Shown: positions 52,097 through 62,014, numbered from the stretch's first letter. The stretch: 64,000 bases of DNA from Symbiodinium natans (GCA_905221605.1 CAJNDS010002855.1:62001-126000), one strand, 5' to 3'. Numbers and translations: made by a program. The notes: generated from the letters alone by a model not told the origin.

Positions 52097-52868
52097 GCTC
52101 CTAGCATGCTTTGCATCGCCTTTAAACCCTCGAAAGCCTAAATTTGTACGCCACCTGTCCACGGGTGGCAACGCACAAGCAACTCAAGGCGCGGAGAAGC
52201 TTTCACAGGTGTGGCAGTAGTCCCAGTGCATGCTTACCCTGACCCTAAACAATAATTAAACCTAAACCCTAAACCCTAAACCCTAAACCCTAAAACCTTA
52301 AACCCTAAAGTGAGTGTTTCGATGCTTTGAGCGGGAAGACTGGCATGAATCTCCAGGCTGAAGTGTCGCAGCTCCCTTCGGGCTGCCACTTGTGCCGCTG
52401 CGACGTTCAGGCTTTACTGGGCGTTAAATGCCTCAACTCTTAACTTACAGTTTCATGGGTCATGCCTACCAATTAAGGGGGTAATTACTGCTAATTAAAG
52501 GAAAATTGTCTAAACCCAATACCCCCCAAACGCCCTAAGTACATCTTCCACCCGCACCGCGCGGGTTTAAACTTCAGCCCTGGCGGGGAGGGGGGGGGGG
52601 AAGCCGCCCGCCGCGTTTGGATGTGGCGCGGTCTAGGGATGTGGGGTTAAGGGCATTTTAGGTTTTAGGGTTTAGGGCGTTTTTAGAGGGCGTTTCAGGG
52701 ATGAGGGCGTTTCAGGGCTTAGGGCTCTCAGGGTTTCATTCGGGATTTGGGGGGAACTGTTGGGATGAGCAGCTGGCTGGTCGCGAAAACTTTGGCGGAG
52801 GGCTGTGAACACGCGGAAAGCCACAGCCCAACAACTGCCCAAAACCCGAAACCCTAAACTCCTAAACC
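52097..52868. other. Spacers and short tracts
   Basis: C-rich units lie at 52258-52310. The stretch 52311-52650 is ordinary sequence. GGGCGTTT motifs repeat near 52675-52720. No gene recognised. Confidence 0.45.
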
Positions 52869-53065
52869 TACCTTGGAGGTTCACGGGTACTTAGAACCTC
52901 AACTATAAGTCTTACTTGCAACCAACTTGGGAGACTCCGGGGGCTTCTGATGTGCAGGTCTCATTGGGTTTATACAAGTGCCCTGAACCTAAACCCTAAA
53001 CCCTAAACCCTAAACCCTAAACCCTGAACCCTAAACCCTAAACCCTAAACCCTAAACCTCCAAGT
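52869..53065. mobile_element. Dispersed element B, interrupted at its right terminus by a CCCTAAA tract
   Basis: Left terminus CCTTGGAGGTTCACGGGTAC, interior ACTTGGGAGACTCCGGGGGC and TTCTGATGTGCAGGT, then GTGCCCTGAACCT at 52978-52990. A 69-base CCCTAAA tract follows (52991-53059), and CCAAGTA completes the terminus. B4 reads CCCTGAACCTCCAAGTA without a break. Confidence 0.92.
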
Positions 53066-53208
53066 AAACTCGCCCTTAGCACAAGAGCCAGCCCAGGCTC
53101 ATGGCTCAAGTGCCGCTTGCGCAACGTCTCCAACCTTCGTTTGATTAGGGTTCTTAAGGGTTTAGGGTTGAGGGTTGAGGGTTGAGGGTTGAGGGTTTAG
53201 GGTTTAGG

Positions 53209-53336
53209 GTTTTAGGGTGCTAAGGGGGAGGGGGGTTCAAGGGGGGTGTGTAACCCAAGGTTCCCTCTAGCACTCCCTAAGGCTCCCTAAGCTTCCCTAG
53301 GTACCTACCCCCCCCCCCCCTTTAGAGCCCTAAAAC
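53209..53336. mobile_element. Dispersed element L, copy 2
   Basis: The ends GTTTTAGGGTGCTAAGGGGG and, read inversely, GTTTTAGGGCTCTAAAGGGG form an inverted repeat. The core AACCCAAGGTTCCCTCTAGC and ACTCCCTAAGGCTCCCTAAG matches L1 read on the other strand. Element A5 starts at its right end. Confidence 0.82.
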
Positions 53337-53447
53337 TTGGCTGCACTTAGGAGGGTAGCTGTAAATTAAATTTTTAGCTGCCTTATTAAGAAACCCAATA
53401 AACCCAAAAAGGCTAAAGATCTAAAGTTATACTAAAGCACCACAAAG
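53336..53447 (+). mobile_element. Dispersed element A, copy 5, nested next to L2
   Basis: 112 bases from CTTGGCTGCACTTAGGAGGG to CACCACAAAG. The 20 bases before it (53319-53338) recur after it (53448-53467) with one mismatch. Those 20 bases are the right terminus of element L2, so A inserted there and duplicated its target. Confidence 0.93.
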
Positions 53448-53467
53448 CCTTTAGAACCCTAAAACTT

Positions 53468-54657
53468 CGTTGGGGTGACAGTCTCAGTGGGCCAAAGCTT
53501 CCCAGTTTGCAGCTGCTACACCCTCAACCCTGAGCCCTAAAGGGTTTAGGGTTTAGGGTTTAGGGTTTTTGCTCTGATAGGGCGTAGGTGCTGTGAAGGT
53601 TAGGTTTCGGAGCAAGCTCGAAAGCTTCGTGAGGGGTTTAGGGCTTAGGGTTTAGGGTTTAGCCAACCCCCCTGCAGACCAGAAAGAGGGGTCCCTCCCA
53701 TGCCCCCAAGCCCCAAACCCCTAACCAAAAAAAAAAAAACCCAAACCCTAACCCTATAACACCAACCCCCCCCCCCCCCCCCACAGACCCCCGCCCCCCC
53801 CCCCCCCCCCCAACAAGAAACAAATCAAAAACCTAAACACTAAACCCTAAACCCTTAAAGCCGAGGCACGCTTGCGTCACTGACTTGCCATCGAAGCCCA
53901 TGGACGGCGTCGGGCTGCTTGGCGCCTGTCTGCTCTTTAGGGTTTAGGGTTTAGGGTTTATAGGGTGTAGGGTTTAGGGTTAGGCGATTAGCGGCTTTGG
54001 GGTTTTGGGGGAGTAATGTTCAAGGGTTTGGGGTCGTGGGAGCTAGCTCGGGCTCTGTTTGAATTTGGACTGTTGAGGGCAGTTCTTCGGGCGTTTAGGG
54101 TCGTTAGGGCTTGGGCCTATTTTCGATTAATACTACCCTCTTTGTTGTTGTGATTACGTATTACGAGTACGATTATGCTTACGATTGTGATTGCTACTAC
54201 GATTACATATATACATATATATATATATATGTATATACATATGTATAGATAGAACATATTCTGTTTTCTGAGGGGGGAAGGGGGAAGGGTTTAGGGTTCA
54301 TAGAGACTAGATGTGTTCGGGTCCAAGCGGGCTGAAGTCAGACTGCCAGGCATGGATTGACCAAGGCTCATAGCCTGGCACAGACATCAGCCGAATCACC
54401 CATACGAGGATTCTGCGGGCTGAGGAGGGTTTGGGGTTTAGGGTTTAGGGTTTAGAGGTTTTAGGGATTTAGGGTTTAGCGGTTTACGGGGCTTAGGGGG
54501 GTTTAAGTGTCAAGGTTGGTCGTGTGATCTCTCCAAGCCAAGCCTACCGGTCGGGCGGATGGTTGGGAGGATGGGTGACAGGGCTGGATGGAAGTGGGGA
54601 TGGGGGGGATGGAGGGGATGGAAAGGGGGATGGGGGGGATGGAGGGGATGGAGGGGA
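53468..54657. other. Spacers, poly-C runs, AT and GGATGGGG repeats
   Basis: G-rich tracts lie at 53540-53568, 53636-53662, 53938-53975 and 54428-54490. Poly-C runs lie at 53767-53782 and 53795-53811. A TA array lies at 54205-54240. A GGATGGGG-type minisatellite fills 54570-54661. The spacers 54080-54200 and 54300-54425 show no gene. Confidence 0.6.
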
Positions 54658-54800
54658 TGGGTTTAGGGTTTAGGGTTTAGGGTTTAGGGTTTAGGGTTTA
54701 GGGTTTAGGGTTTAGGGTTTAGGGTTTAGGGTTTAGGGTTTAGGGTTTCTGGTCTAGGGTTTAGGGTCTAATTAGGCTTTAGGGTCTAGGGTTCGGCTTT
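54658..54800 (+). repeat. TTTAGGG tract joined to the GGATGGGG minisatellite
   Basis: Thirteen perfect units start immediately after GGATGGGG units, then CTAGGG variants to 54800. Confidence 0.94.
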
Positions 54801-55162
54801 AGGTGGCTGCGGGGTTTGGCAGATCCCTTGGAGGAAAGCCGCACGCATCCCACCGAAAGGTACAAGTATTTGTGGGAACCCTGAGGGCCCCAACCCCCAA
54901 AACACCTCCACTCCCCTAACCCTAACCCCCCCCCCCCCCGCTTCCATGAACACTGAACTTCCGAAACTTCCGAAACTTCCTAAACCCCCTAAACCCTTAA
55001 ACCCCCTAAACCCCCTAAACCCCCTGAACCCTGAACCCTGAACCCTAAACCCTAAACCCTAAAAGAAAGACCCTTTTTGCTGGGGCGCCTCGTGGCTCCG
55101 CGAGGGCCGTCCGATCTTGGCCGCTGAGCCGGGGCGGAGCTCATGCCTTGAAAAGGAGGGCT
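54801..55162. other. Spacer with C-rich octamers
   Basis: CCCCCTAAA-type units lie at 54978-55065. A C run lies at 54925-54939. No gene recognised. Confidence 0.5.
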
Positions 55163-55660
55163 TCGGGTTTAGGGTTTAGGGTTTAGGGTTCAGGGGTTTA
55201 GGGGTTTAGGGGTTTATTGGGGTATATTAGGGGTTTAGGGGCTTAGGGGTTTAGGGGTTTAGGGGTTTAGGGGTTTGGGGGTTTGGGGGTTTAGGGGTTT
55301 GGGGGTTTGGGGGTTTAGGGGTTCAGGGGTTTAGGGGTTTAGGGTTGGGGGTTTCGGGGGTCTTAGGGGCTTTTAGGGGCGTTGAGGGGTTTAGTGGTTT
55401 TTCTTTGGGCTTTTAGGGGCTTTTAGGGGTTTAGCAGGTTTGGGTGTTTAGGCTTAGGGTATGGTACTTATAGGTTCAGAAGGGTGTTGGGTTTAGAGTT
55501 CAGAAGAGTTTCGGCTTTAGGGTTTAGGGTTCAGAAGGGTTTGGGGTTTAGGATTCAGAAGGGTTCGGGTTAAGGGTTCAGAAGGGTTTAGGGTTTAGGG
55601 TTGAGCGGTGGCTTTACGCGGTTTGGCGGGGTTTCGGGTTCAGGGTTTAGGGTTTGGGGT
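55163..55660 (+). repeat. Long degenerate G-rich region, TTTAGGGG dominated
   Basis: TTTAGGGG and TTTGGGGG octamers occupy 55193-55345, then looser units with CAGAAGGGTTT blocks recur five times between 55480 and 55585. Confidence 0.85.
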
Positions 55661-56160
55661 TTAGCGCTTGGAGCAAAACCAAGGGCCCCTACTTGAGGGG
55701 CACAGGAGGGAACAGCCAGCATACTTGATGGGGGATGGTTGGGTTTTAGGTGGTCTAGGGCTTGCTGCATAATCTTAAAAGGCTCAGGCTTGGGGTTCTC
55801 TGGGGTTTATAGGGTTTAGGCTTGTTTGATTGTTCCTTTATTATTATTATATTACTACTTTTTTTTTATTAGTGGCGTCCGGGGACGAGCACGACTGGAG
55901 CACTCTCCGGCGACGACGCCGAAACAACTTTGTAATGGGCATTCTACATATTAAAAAGGGCTGAAGATACATAGACCTATTAACATGCACAGGGAAGGAC
56001 GTCCACCTAGATAACCTTGGCTTTTTTGTCTCAGGCTGATTGTGGAGTGAGGGTATTCTGGGCATAAAGGCAGCTTTGCATCATCATCAGACGAATTTGG
56101 ATGCGGCCAAGAAACTTTCCGTGGGCGAACTTGCAATCTCGGCCTGTGCGGCTAAACCCT
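55661..56160. other. Spacer, mostly telomere-free, unknown
   Basis: From 55830 to 56150 the sequence is AT-richer at first (a TTATTATTATTAT run near 55840) and then ordinary. Minus-strand frames of 72 and 61 codons overlap at 55847-56136. No family recognised. Confidence 0.35.
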
Positions 56161-56341
56161 GAACCTTAAACCCTAAACCCTGAACCCTACACCCTAAACC
56201 CTAAAACCTAAACTCTAAACCCAAAACCATGAGGTCCACAGGTGGTGGGGGTCCAAGGGTTGGGGGTCTGTAAGGGTGGGGCACCAAACAAAAAAGTACA
56301 GTAGGCTTTGGGTTTCTTAAGGTCAAAGGTCTTGGGCTTTT

Positions 56342-56469
56342 GAACCTAAACCCTAACCCCTAAACCTAAACCCTAAACCCTAAACCCTAAACCCTAAACC
56401 CTAAACCCTAAACCCTAAACCCTAAACCCTAAACCCTAAACCCTAAACCCTAAACCCTAAACCCCTAAA
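56342..56469 (-). repeat. CCCTAAA tract, 17 units
   Basis: Nearly perfect, with CCCTAACC and CCCCTAAA at the edges. Confidence 0.96.
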
Positions 56470-56845
56470 CCAAAACCAAGGATTTCGGCTTTCGGACATA
56501 GGGATGCTTCTCCCCCGAACCTCGCTCGCATCGGCCACGCTCCATGAAGTCTGCGCAGAGCCGGGTCCTGGGGGTTTAGGGTTTAGGGTTTAAGGTTTCG
56601 GGTTTCGGGTTTACTGTAGGTTTGGGGTTTGGGGATTGGGGCTTGGGGTTGCGGGATTCGGGTGTAGGGAAGCTTCCCCAAAACCCCTAGACTACAAGAA
56701 CTTTTGGCCCGGCTGGCCCACAAATAAACTGCTTTTCGGACATAAAAAACCAAAGCAATCCAACTTGGACCCGGAAGGTTGTACCCCTTAAAGGGTTCCT
56801 TTAAAATACTGCGAATATGGCCCAAACCCAGGAAGAACACAAAAA
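56470..56845. other. Spacer with short G-rich tract
   Basis: TTTAGGG/TTTGGGG units lie at 56573-56640. The 85-codon minus-strand frame at 56583-56840 ends in translated repeat. No gene recognised. Confidence 0.4.
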
Positions 56846-56957
56846 CTTGGCTGCACTTAGGAGGGTAGCTATAAATTAAGTTGTTAGCTGCCTTGTTAAG
56901 AAACCCAATAAACCCAAAAAGGCTAAAGATCTGAAGTTATAGTAAAGTACCACAAAG
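56846..56957 (+). mobile_element. Dispersed element A, copy 6
   Basis: 112 bases, CTTGGCTGCACTTAGGAGGG through TTGTTAAGAAACCCAATAAA to ACCACAAAG. It is co-linear with A5 and about 95 percent identical by eye. The flanks show only a weak AAAACT match. Confidence 0.92.
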
Positions 56958-57630
56958 AAAACTAACTCCCCCAAGAAGGACCTGCAGATCAACCTCGACA
57001 CCTTTGGAAGCCCCTTAGGATTAGAGATGCAAGCCCAGAAGAAGTTCCGGCGGTTTAAGCCCTAACTCCCTGAACAAAAAAACCCAAAAATCCCCAAAAT
57101 CCCCAAAATCCCTAAAATCCCTAAAATCCCCTAGCCCCGACACCTCGAAACCAAAAAACCTCAAAACCCAAAAGCCCTAAAACCCTAAGCTATATGCAGA
57201 TAGACAAGTAGGGCTGACAATACACCAGCGGTATCTCCTAAACCCTAGCCCCTACACCCCCAAACCCTAAACCCTAAACCCTAAAACCCCAAAACCCTGA
57301 AACCCTGCACCCCAAATCCCAACACCCTGCAAACCCCAAACCCTTATGAACCCCCAACCCCCTAAACCCCCCCCAAAAAAACCTCATTAAGCCCTGAAAC
57401 CCCTCAAAACCGCAACCCTAAACCCTGAATCCTAAACCCCAAACCCCAAACCCCAAACCCCAAGCCCTAAACCCCAAACCCCAAACCCCAAACCCTAAAC
57501 CCTAAACCCTAAACCCCAAACCCAATCGTGCAGCCCGCGACGCTTCGAGAAGTCGGGCTGCTCACGGAGCTGGGACGTACCATGCGCGAAGGCGCAACCT
57601 GAAGGTCTCTTTTTTATGAAGGGGCTTTAG
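56958..57630. repeat. C-rich degenerate units and spacer
   Basis: AATCCC-type units lie at 57085-57125. CCCTAAA, CCCCAAA and CCCTGAA units lie at 57235-57525, with CCCCAAA dominant at 57435-57490. The spacer 57527-57610 is unremarkable. Confidence 0.8.
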
Positions 57631-57850
57631 GGGGTTTAGGGTTTAGGGTTTAGGGTTTGAGGTTTGGGGTTTAGGGTTTAGGGTTTGGGGTTTGGGGTTG
57701 AGGGTTTGGGGTTTGGGGTTTGGGGTTTAGGGTTTGATGGTTTGGGGGTTTGGGGTTTGGGGTTTGGGGTTTAGGCTTTGGGGTTTGGGGTTTAGGGCTT
57801 GGGGTTTGGGGTTGGGGGGTTTGGGGTTTAGGGTTTGGGGTTTAAGGCTT
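57631..57850 (+). repeat. TTTAGGG/TTTGGGG tract
   Basis: Nearly 30 units, the majority TTTGGGG after 57690. Stop-free TTTGGGG explains the 97-codon frame at 57734-58027 and its minus-strand Asn-Pro-Lys-Pro counterpart. Confidence 0.93.
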
Positions 57851-57912
57851 AGGGCCTTTAGGGCCTTTAGGGCCTTTAGGGCCTCTAGGGCCTTTAGGGT
57901 CCTTATAGGGCC
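57850..57912 (+). repeat. GGGCCTTTA 9-mer array
   Basis: Five to six GGGCCTTTA units follow directly on the TTTGGGG array; the unit looks like TTTAGGG with CC inserted. Confidence 0.9.
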
Positions 57913-58279
57913 CTTGCAGCCTTTAGGGTTCACCCTCCTAAAAAGTCCTAAACCGCCAAAACAGAAAAAGCGCCTAAACCCTAAAAGAGGTTTGGGGTGG
58001 GGGGGGAAGGGAGGGGAAGGGGGGTGAAGGGCCCCATGATTGGAATGGGAAATTGGGGGTTTCGGGTTTGGGGTTTAGGGTTTAGGGTCAGACAAGCTTG
58101 AAAAACCAGACAAGATCAATCAGGAGAAACATCGTCAACGCAGCTTAGTGGGAGCAGACTTCTTCTGATGGTTGCCGGCTTTTTGTCTGGCTTTTTCTCG
58201 TGTTGGTCAGCACCCTTCTGAGCCCGTCCGAGCGTTTCTAGCCTTTTGATCCAAACTAGTCGCAGAAAGTAGCTTCCAC
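57913..58279. other. Spacer with G-rich run
   Basis: A short tract lies at 58060-58090. Otherwise ordinary sequence; no gene recognised. Confidence 0.45.
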
Positions 58280-58375
58280 AAACCCTAAACCCTAAACCCT
58301 AGACCCTAAACCCTAAACCCTAACCCCTAAACCCCTAAACCCCTAAACCCTAAACCCTAAACCCCAAACCCTGCA
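58280..58375 (-). repeat. CCCTAAA/CCCCTAAA tract
   Basis: About 13 units, octamers in the centre. Confidence 0.92.
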
Positions 58376-59522
58376 CACGCACCCCGAGGCCCGCGAGGCT
58401 AACAGTTGCATCCAGAAAGCTGGAGCCACGGGTGCACGCACCCACGGCAAAGAACTTGCACAGCTGCGTCCTCGGCGTCTACATTGCGGCAGCTGGGGTT
58501 TAGGGTTTAGGGTTTAAGGTTTAGGGTTTAGGGTTTAGGATTTAGGGTTCAGGGTTTGGGGTGGAAGAACCTTACCCTGAAAGAAATGCCATTTATCCCC
58601 CTCCCGCTCCCCCTGCCCCTCTCCCCAGAAAAGGCCCTCCCAACAGTTAGACCGGTACCTCAAACAACAAACCCAAAGAACTACGCTCAATCGACTAGCG
58701 GCTGGTTCGGGCACCTTCAAAAATGTCCTACATACTTTGCTGGAATCTCGATACCCCTCAAAGCCCAATCTTCAGGGTGTAAGCGTTTAGGGTTCAGGGG
58801 TCTAGAAACCCCTCTGAACCAACTCCAAGGACATCGAAAGAATCCTCATTGGGGCTTCGGGTTTTAGGGTTGAGGGTTTAGGGAGCTTTCAAAGCAGGAA
58901 AAGCGATCCAAACCCCTAACCTGGGTTTCGGGTTTATGAGCGAGGGTTCAGAATCTTCGCTTTGCGATGAATGAGGTTGACAGGAGAACCCAACCTGCAG
59001 AACGTCACCAACAAGGCGTTTAGCACTTGAGGCTTTAAGAGTTTAGAGGGTTTAGGTGTTAAGCTTAGGGAGTTTAGGGTTTGGCCTTTCGGGGGTTTGG
59101 GGGAGTTGGGCGTGAGTGTCCGGGGATTGGGTCTTGTGGCTTAAAAAGGTTCAGGGCCTTAGTTGAGGAAGTTCTTGGGTTTGTTTAGCCCCAAACCCTA
59201 AACCCTAAACCCTGAATCCTCAACACTAAAACCCTAAACCCTAAACCCTAACATCTAAAGCCCTTAACCCTTCAACCCTTAAACCCTTCAACCCTTAAAA
59301 ACCCTTAAACCCTAAACCCAACCGAAGTCGGGCATCTTCTTGTGCGCCTGAAGCCGGCGAACCTCTGAGTCGTCGGCATTGATCAGGGTCCTGGAAAGAA
59401 AGGGTTCAGAGTTTAGGGTTTCGGGGTTTAGGGTTTAGGGTTTAGGGTTGAGGGTTGAGGGTTGAGGGGTTTAGGGTTTAGGGGCTTAAGGGTTGCAGGG
59501 GCGCGTTTAAGGGCTTAAGGGC
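58376..59522. other. Spacers and short tracts
   Basis: G-rich tracts lie at 58496-58560 and 59405-59490. C-rich tracts lie at 59193-59320 with CCCTTCAA and CCCTTAAA units. The stretch 58560-58860 has a 103-codon + frame opposite a 77-codon - frame, neither recognisable. Confidence 0.45.
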
Positions 59523-59703
59523 TTGAGGGGTTTAAGGGTTCAACGGTTTAGGGGGAAGAGTTTCGGGGGCTCAGGGTTCAGAAGTCCTTGGACGGTTGAG
59601 TGTGAGGAGTTCTGTTTCTGGGGCGGTTCAGGGCTTCTTATTCTTCGAGACCTGAGGAACCAAGGCGCCAACTTCTGCACAGGGCATAGGGGGTTCAGGG
59701 CTG

Positions 59704-60249
59704 GTGCCGGAGTCCGAAAGCGACAGTCTGGAGGACGCCAAGGACTGGCAGCAAGGCTACGACTTCAGAGGAATTGCAAAGCAATGGACCCTAAACCCAA
59801 AACCCTTATCCCTAGTGCCCGGGGCACAATCTCCCCGTCCTCTGCGCCACCATGTTCGGGGTGAGAAGGAAGACGCTACCAACAAGCCCGTTTTACGTGG
59901 GGGTTTGAGCCAATACTCTGCAGGACAAGTGCAGAATGAGGGGCGTTCACAGGTGTTTTGCTTATACTACGCGTTTACAAAGGCACCGACGTCTGTATCA
60001 AAAGGGGAAGAAGGGTGCTACTGGGTAGACCTAAACAACCTACACCACCTATTAAAGCGCACATGTTCAAAGGTGGCTCCAAACCCCCCCTCCCCACGCC
60101 CCCTCCCCCCCACCCCCCCCCGGGGAAAAACACACACACACACAGAGACACACGCACAGAGACACACGCACAGAGACACACAAAATAAAAACACAAATAC
60201 GCCTCCCCCCCCCCCCCCCCCCCCCCCCCGCTTCTTTCTCCTTGTTTGA
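59704..60249 (+). other. 181-codon open frame, unknown, probably not a gene as it stands
   Basis: The first 30 residues are acidic and look more protein-like than anything else in the window (Pro-Glu-Ser-Glu-Ser-Asp at residues 2-7). The frame then passes through a short telomere-derived stretch (Thr-Leu-Asn-Pro-Lys-Pro near residues 29-34), which happens not to stop it, and ends in Pro, Thr and His runs encoded by poly-C and CA repeats. I recognise no domain. At best this holds a broken exon of an unknown gene. Confidence 0.2.
60080..60231. repeat. Poly-C and CA/CAGA microsatellites
   Basis: C-rich 60080-60122, CA and ACACACGCACAGAG units 60128-60192, C run 60205-60229. Confidence 0.93.
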
Positions 60250-60364
60250 GGTCTACGCTGAAACAGTTTCAGGCTACACGGCTTTAAGGTTCCAGGGACC
60301 GGAGCCCTACCTGAAACGAAGTGTTTACGAGCCAACCCTCAACCCTGAACCCTACCTATGAACC

Positions 60365-60436
60365 CTAAACCATAAACCCTAAACCCTAAACCCTAAACCC
60401 TAAACCCCAAACCCCAAACCCTAAACCCTAAACCAA
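60365..60436 (-). repeat. CCCTAAA/CCCCAAA tract
   Basis: Ten units. Confidence 0.92.
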
Positions 60437-60545
60437 ACCTGCCCAAAAAGACCTCAAACCCCGAAGCACTGCCTTCTGAGAGCAGGAGCCCTGAAACCCA
60501 GAATCCTAGATCTGATTGGGGAGGGGGAGAAAACAAATAACCCCC

Positions 60546-60700
60546 TCTCAGGGTAGTTACAGGGTTTAGGGTTTAGGGTCGGTTTAGGGTTTAGGGTTTA
60601 GGGTTTAGGGTCCCTAAGCACGGGCCCTTAAACAAGGGGACCCCTTTCATACCCCTAATATTCCCTATAATCCCGAAGGCCCGTACTTCAGAACCCTTCA
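60546..60700. mobile_element. Dispersed element F, copy 3, interrupted by a TTTAGGG tract
   Basis: TCTCAGGGTAGTTACA at the left, then 49 bases of TTTAGGG units (60562-60610), then TCCCTAAGCACGGGCCCTTA, AAACAAGGGGACCCC and ACTTCAGAACCCTTCAAGGA. F1 and F2 read GTAGTTGCATGGTCCC and GTAGTTACATGGTCCC at this place without a tract. Confidence 0.92.
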
Positions 60701-60986
60701 AGGAAATAAGGGACAATATAACACTATACTCCCCGTTGAACCTTAACAAAAACAGTATGTTTAATGCCCTCTTGGGTCTTAGATGAACAAAAACAAAAAA
60801 CAATTCCCCAAGGGGGATATAGAACAAGGGACAGTGTCACTTCCCTTAGAAACCCTAACCCTAAACCCTATACCCTAAACCCTAAACCCTCAACCCTAAA
60901 GCCCCGCATGTCGTTGGGGCGAGCACGCTGAGGAGGCGCTGGTGCCTGCTGGCTCGAATAGGGAGTTTAAGGGTAGTTGTAGGTGC
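60701..60986. other. Spacer with a short C-rich tract and a possible F end
   Basis: C-rich units lie at 60850-60898. TTTAAGGGTAGTTGTAGGTGCC at 60965-60986 resembles an F left end cut off by the next tract. Confidence 0.4.
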
Positions 60987-61075
60987 CTAGGGTTTAGGGT
61001 TTAGGGTTTAGGGTTTAGGGTTTAGGGTTTAGGGTTTAGGGTTTAGGGTTTAGGGTTTAGGGTTTAGGGTTTAGG
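60987..61075 (+). repeat. TTTAGGG tract, 12-13 perfect units
   Basis: Sharp left and right edges. Confidence 0.96.
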
Positions 61076-61340
61076 CTCTGAACAAATTAGAATAGGGTTT
61101 TGTGATTCGTTTGTATTGTATATTTACATAGGGACGATAAGGGAATACTATCAGAAGTTTTTTCCGACCCCCATATTATGGCGGCGCAGGGTTTAGGGTT
61201 TAGGGTTTAGGGTTTAGGGCTTAGTGTTTAGGGTTTAGGGTTAGGGTTAAAGGTCTAGAGTGTTGCTGGGGGTTTAGGGTATCGCAGCGTAGGGTGTTAA
61301 GGGTGGAAGGGATTTAAGGTTTAGGGTTGAGGGTTTCGAG
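61076..61340. other. Spacer and G-rich units
   Basis: TTTAGGG units lie at 61189-61250. The AT-richer stretch 61080-61180 shows no gene. Confidence 0.5.
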
Positions 61341-61718
61341 TTGAAGACGTTCTGGGTGGCGATGGTGGCGGCGGCTTGCTCCCTAAACATAGGGGCCGAG
61401 TTGATGAGAGATATCGTGGACGGTTTGCATCATATCCATGCGGGGAAGATATGGGTGCTCGTTCCGGCACATAAATTTGTGCTTGTTGAAGGCCCTGGTG
61501 CTTTTCAAAATACATTGCCAGCTCTGGCTTGCAACCGTCAAGCAGCGTCTGCGGGGTTGCCTTTTTGGGGTCCCGTATGCTCTACAAGGGATCCTACCCA
61601 ATGGTCCAGATACTACCCTATAAAAGTGAGAGCAGCCTTTATCAATCTGAGCTCGACTGCCTATCCCCTGACCGTCGGCATACGGAGTATGAGCCTGTCC
61701 CAAAAACTTAAACCCTAA
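61341..61718 (+). other. 125-codon open frame, unknown, best but weak coding candidate
   Basis: About 380 bases free of telomere-type units. The + frame begins Met-Lys-Thr followed by a hydrophobic stretch of about 12 residues that could pass for a signal peptide, and it ends in Lys-Leu-Lys-Pro from CCCTAAA sequence. Frames of 106 and 64 codons on the opposite strand and shorter frames on + overlap it, so openness alone is not evidence. I recognise no family. It may be an exon or retro-copied fragment. Confidence 0.2.
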
Positions 61719-62010
61719 ACCCTTAACCCTCTAAACCCTAAACTTAAACCCTAAGCCTCTGCCCCCCTCCCCCGACCCTCATTGCCTCCTCGGGCGCGGC
61801 AGGCTCGACGGGCCCTTCGCGCATATGATGAGATAAGCCAAGGGTTTGCTTTTAGGGTTACACAGGAACGTTAGGGCTTAATGGCTTCCTATACCCTAAA
61901 CCCTAAACCCTAAACCCTAAAATCCGGGTCAAAACAAAAAGGGCCCAAAATCGTTCTAAAGCCTCAGGCCACCTTCGAGCTCCGGGGGGGTCTGTGGAGC
62001 ACGGCAGGTA
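61719..62010. other. Spacers and short C-rich tracts
   Basis: C-rich units lie at 61710-61760 and 61893-61922. No gene recognised. Confidence 0.5.
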
Positions 62011-62014
62011 GGGT

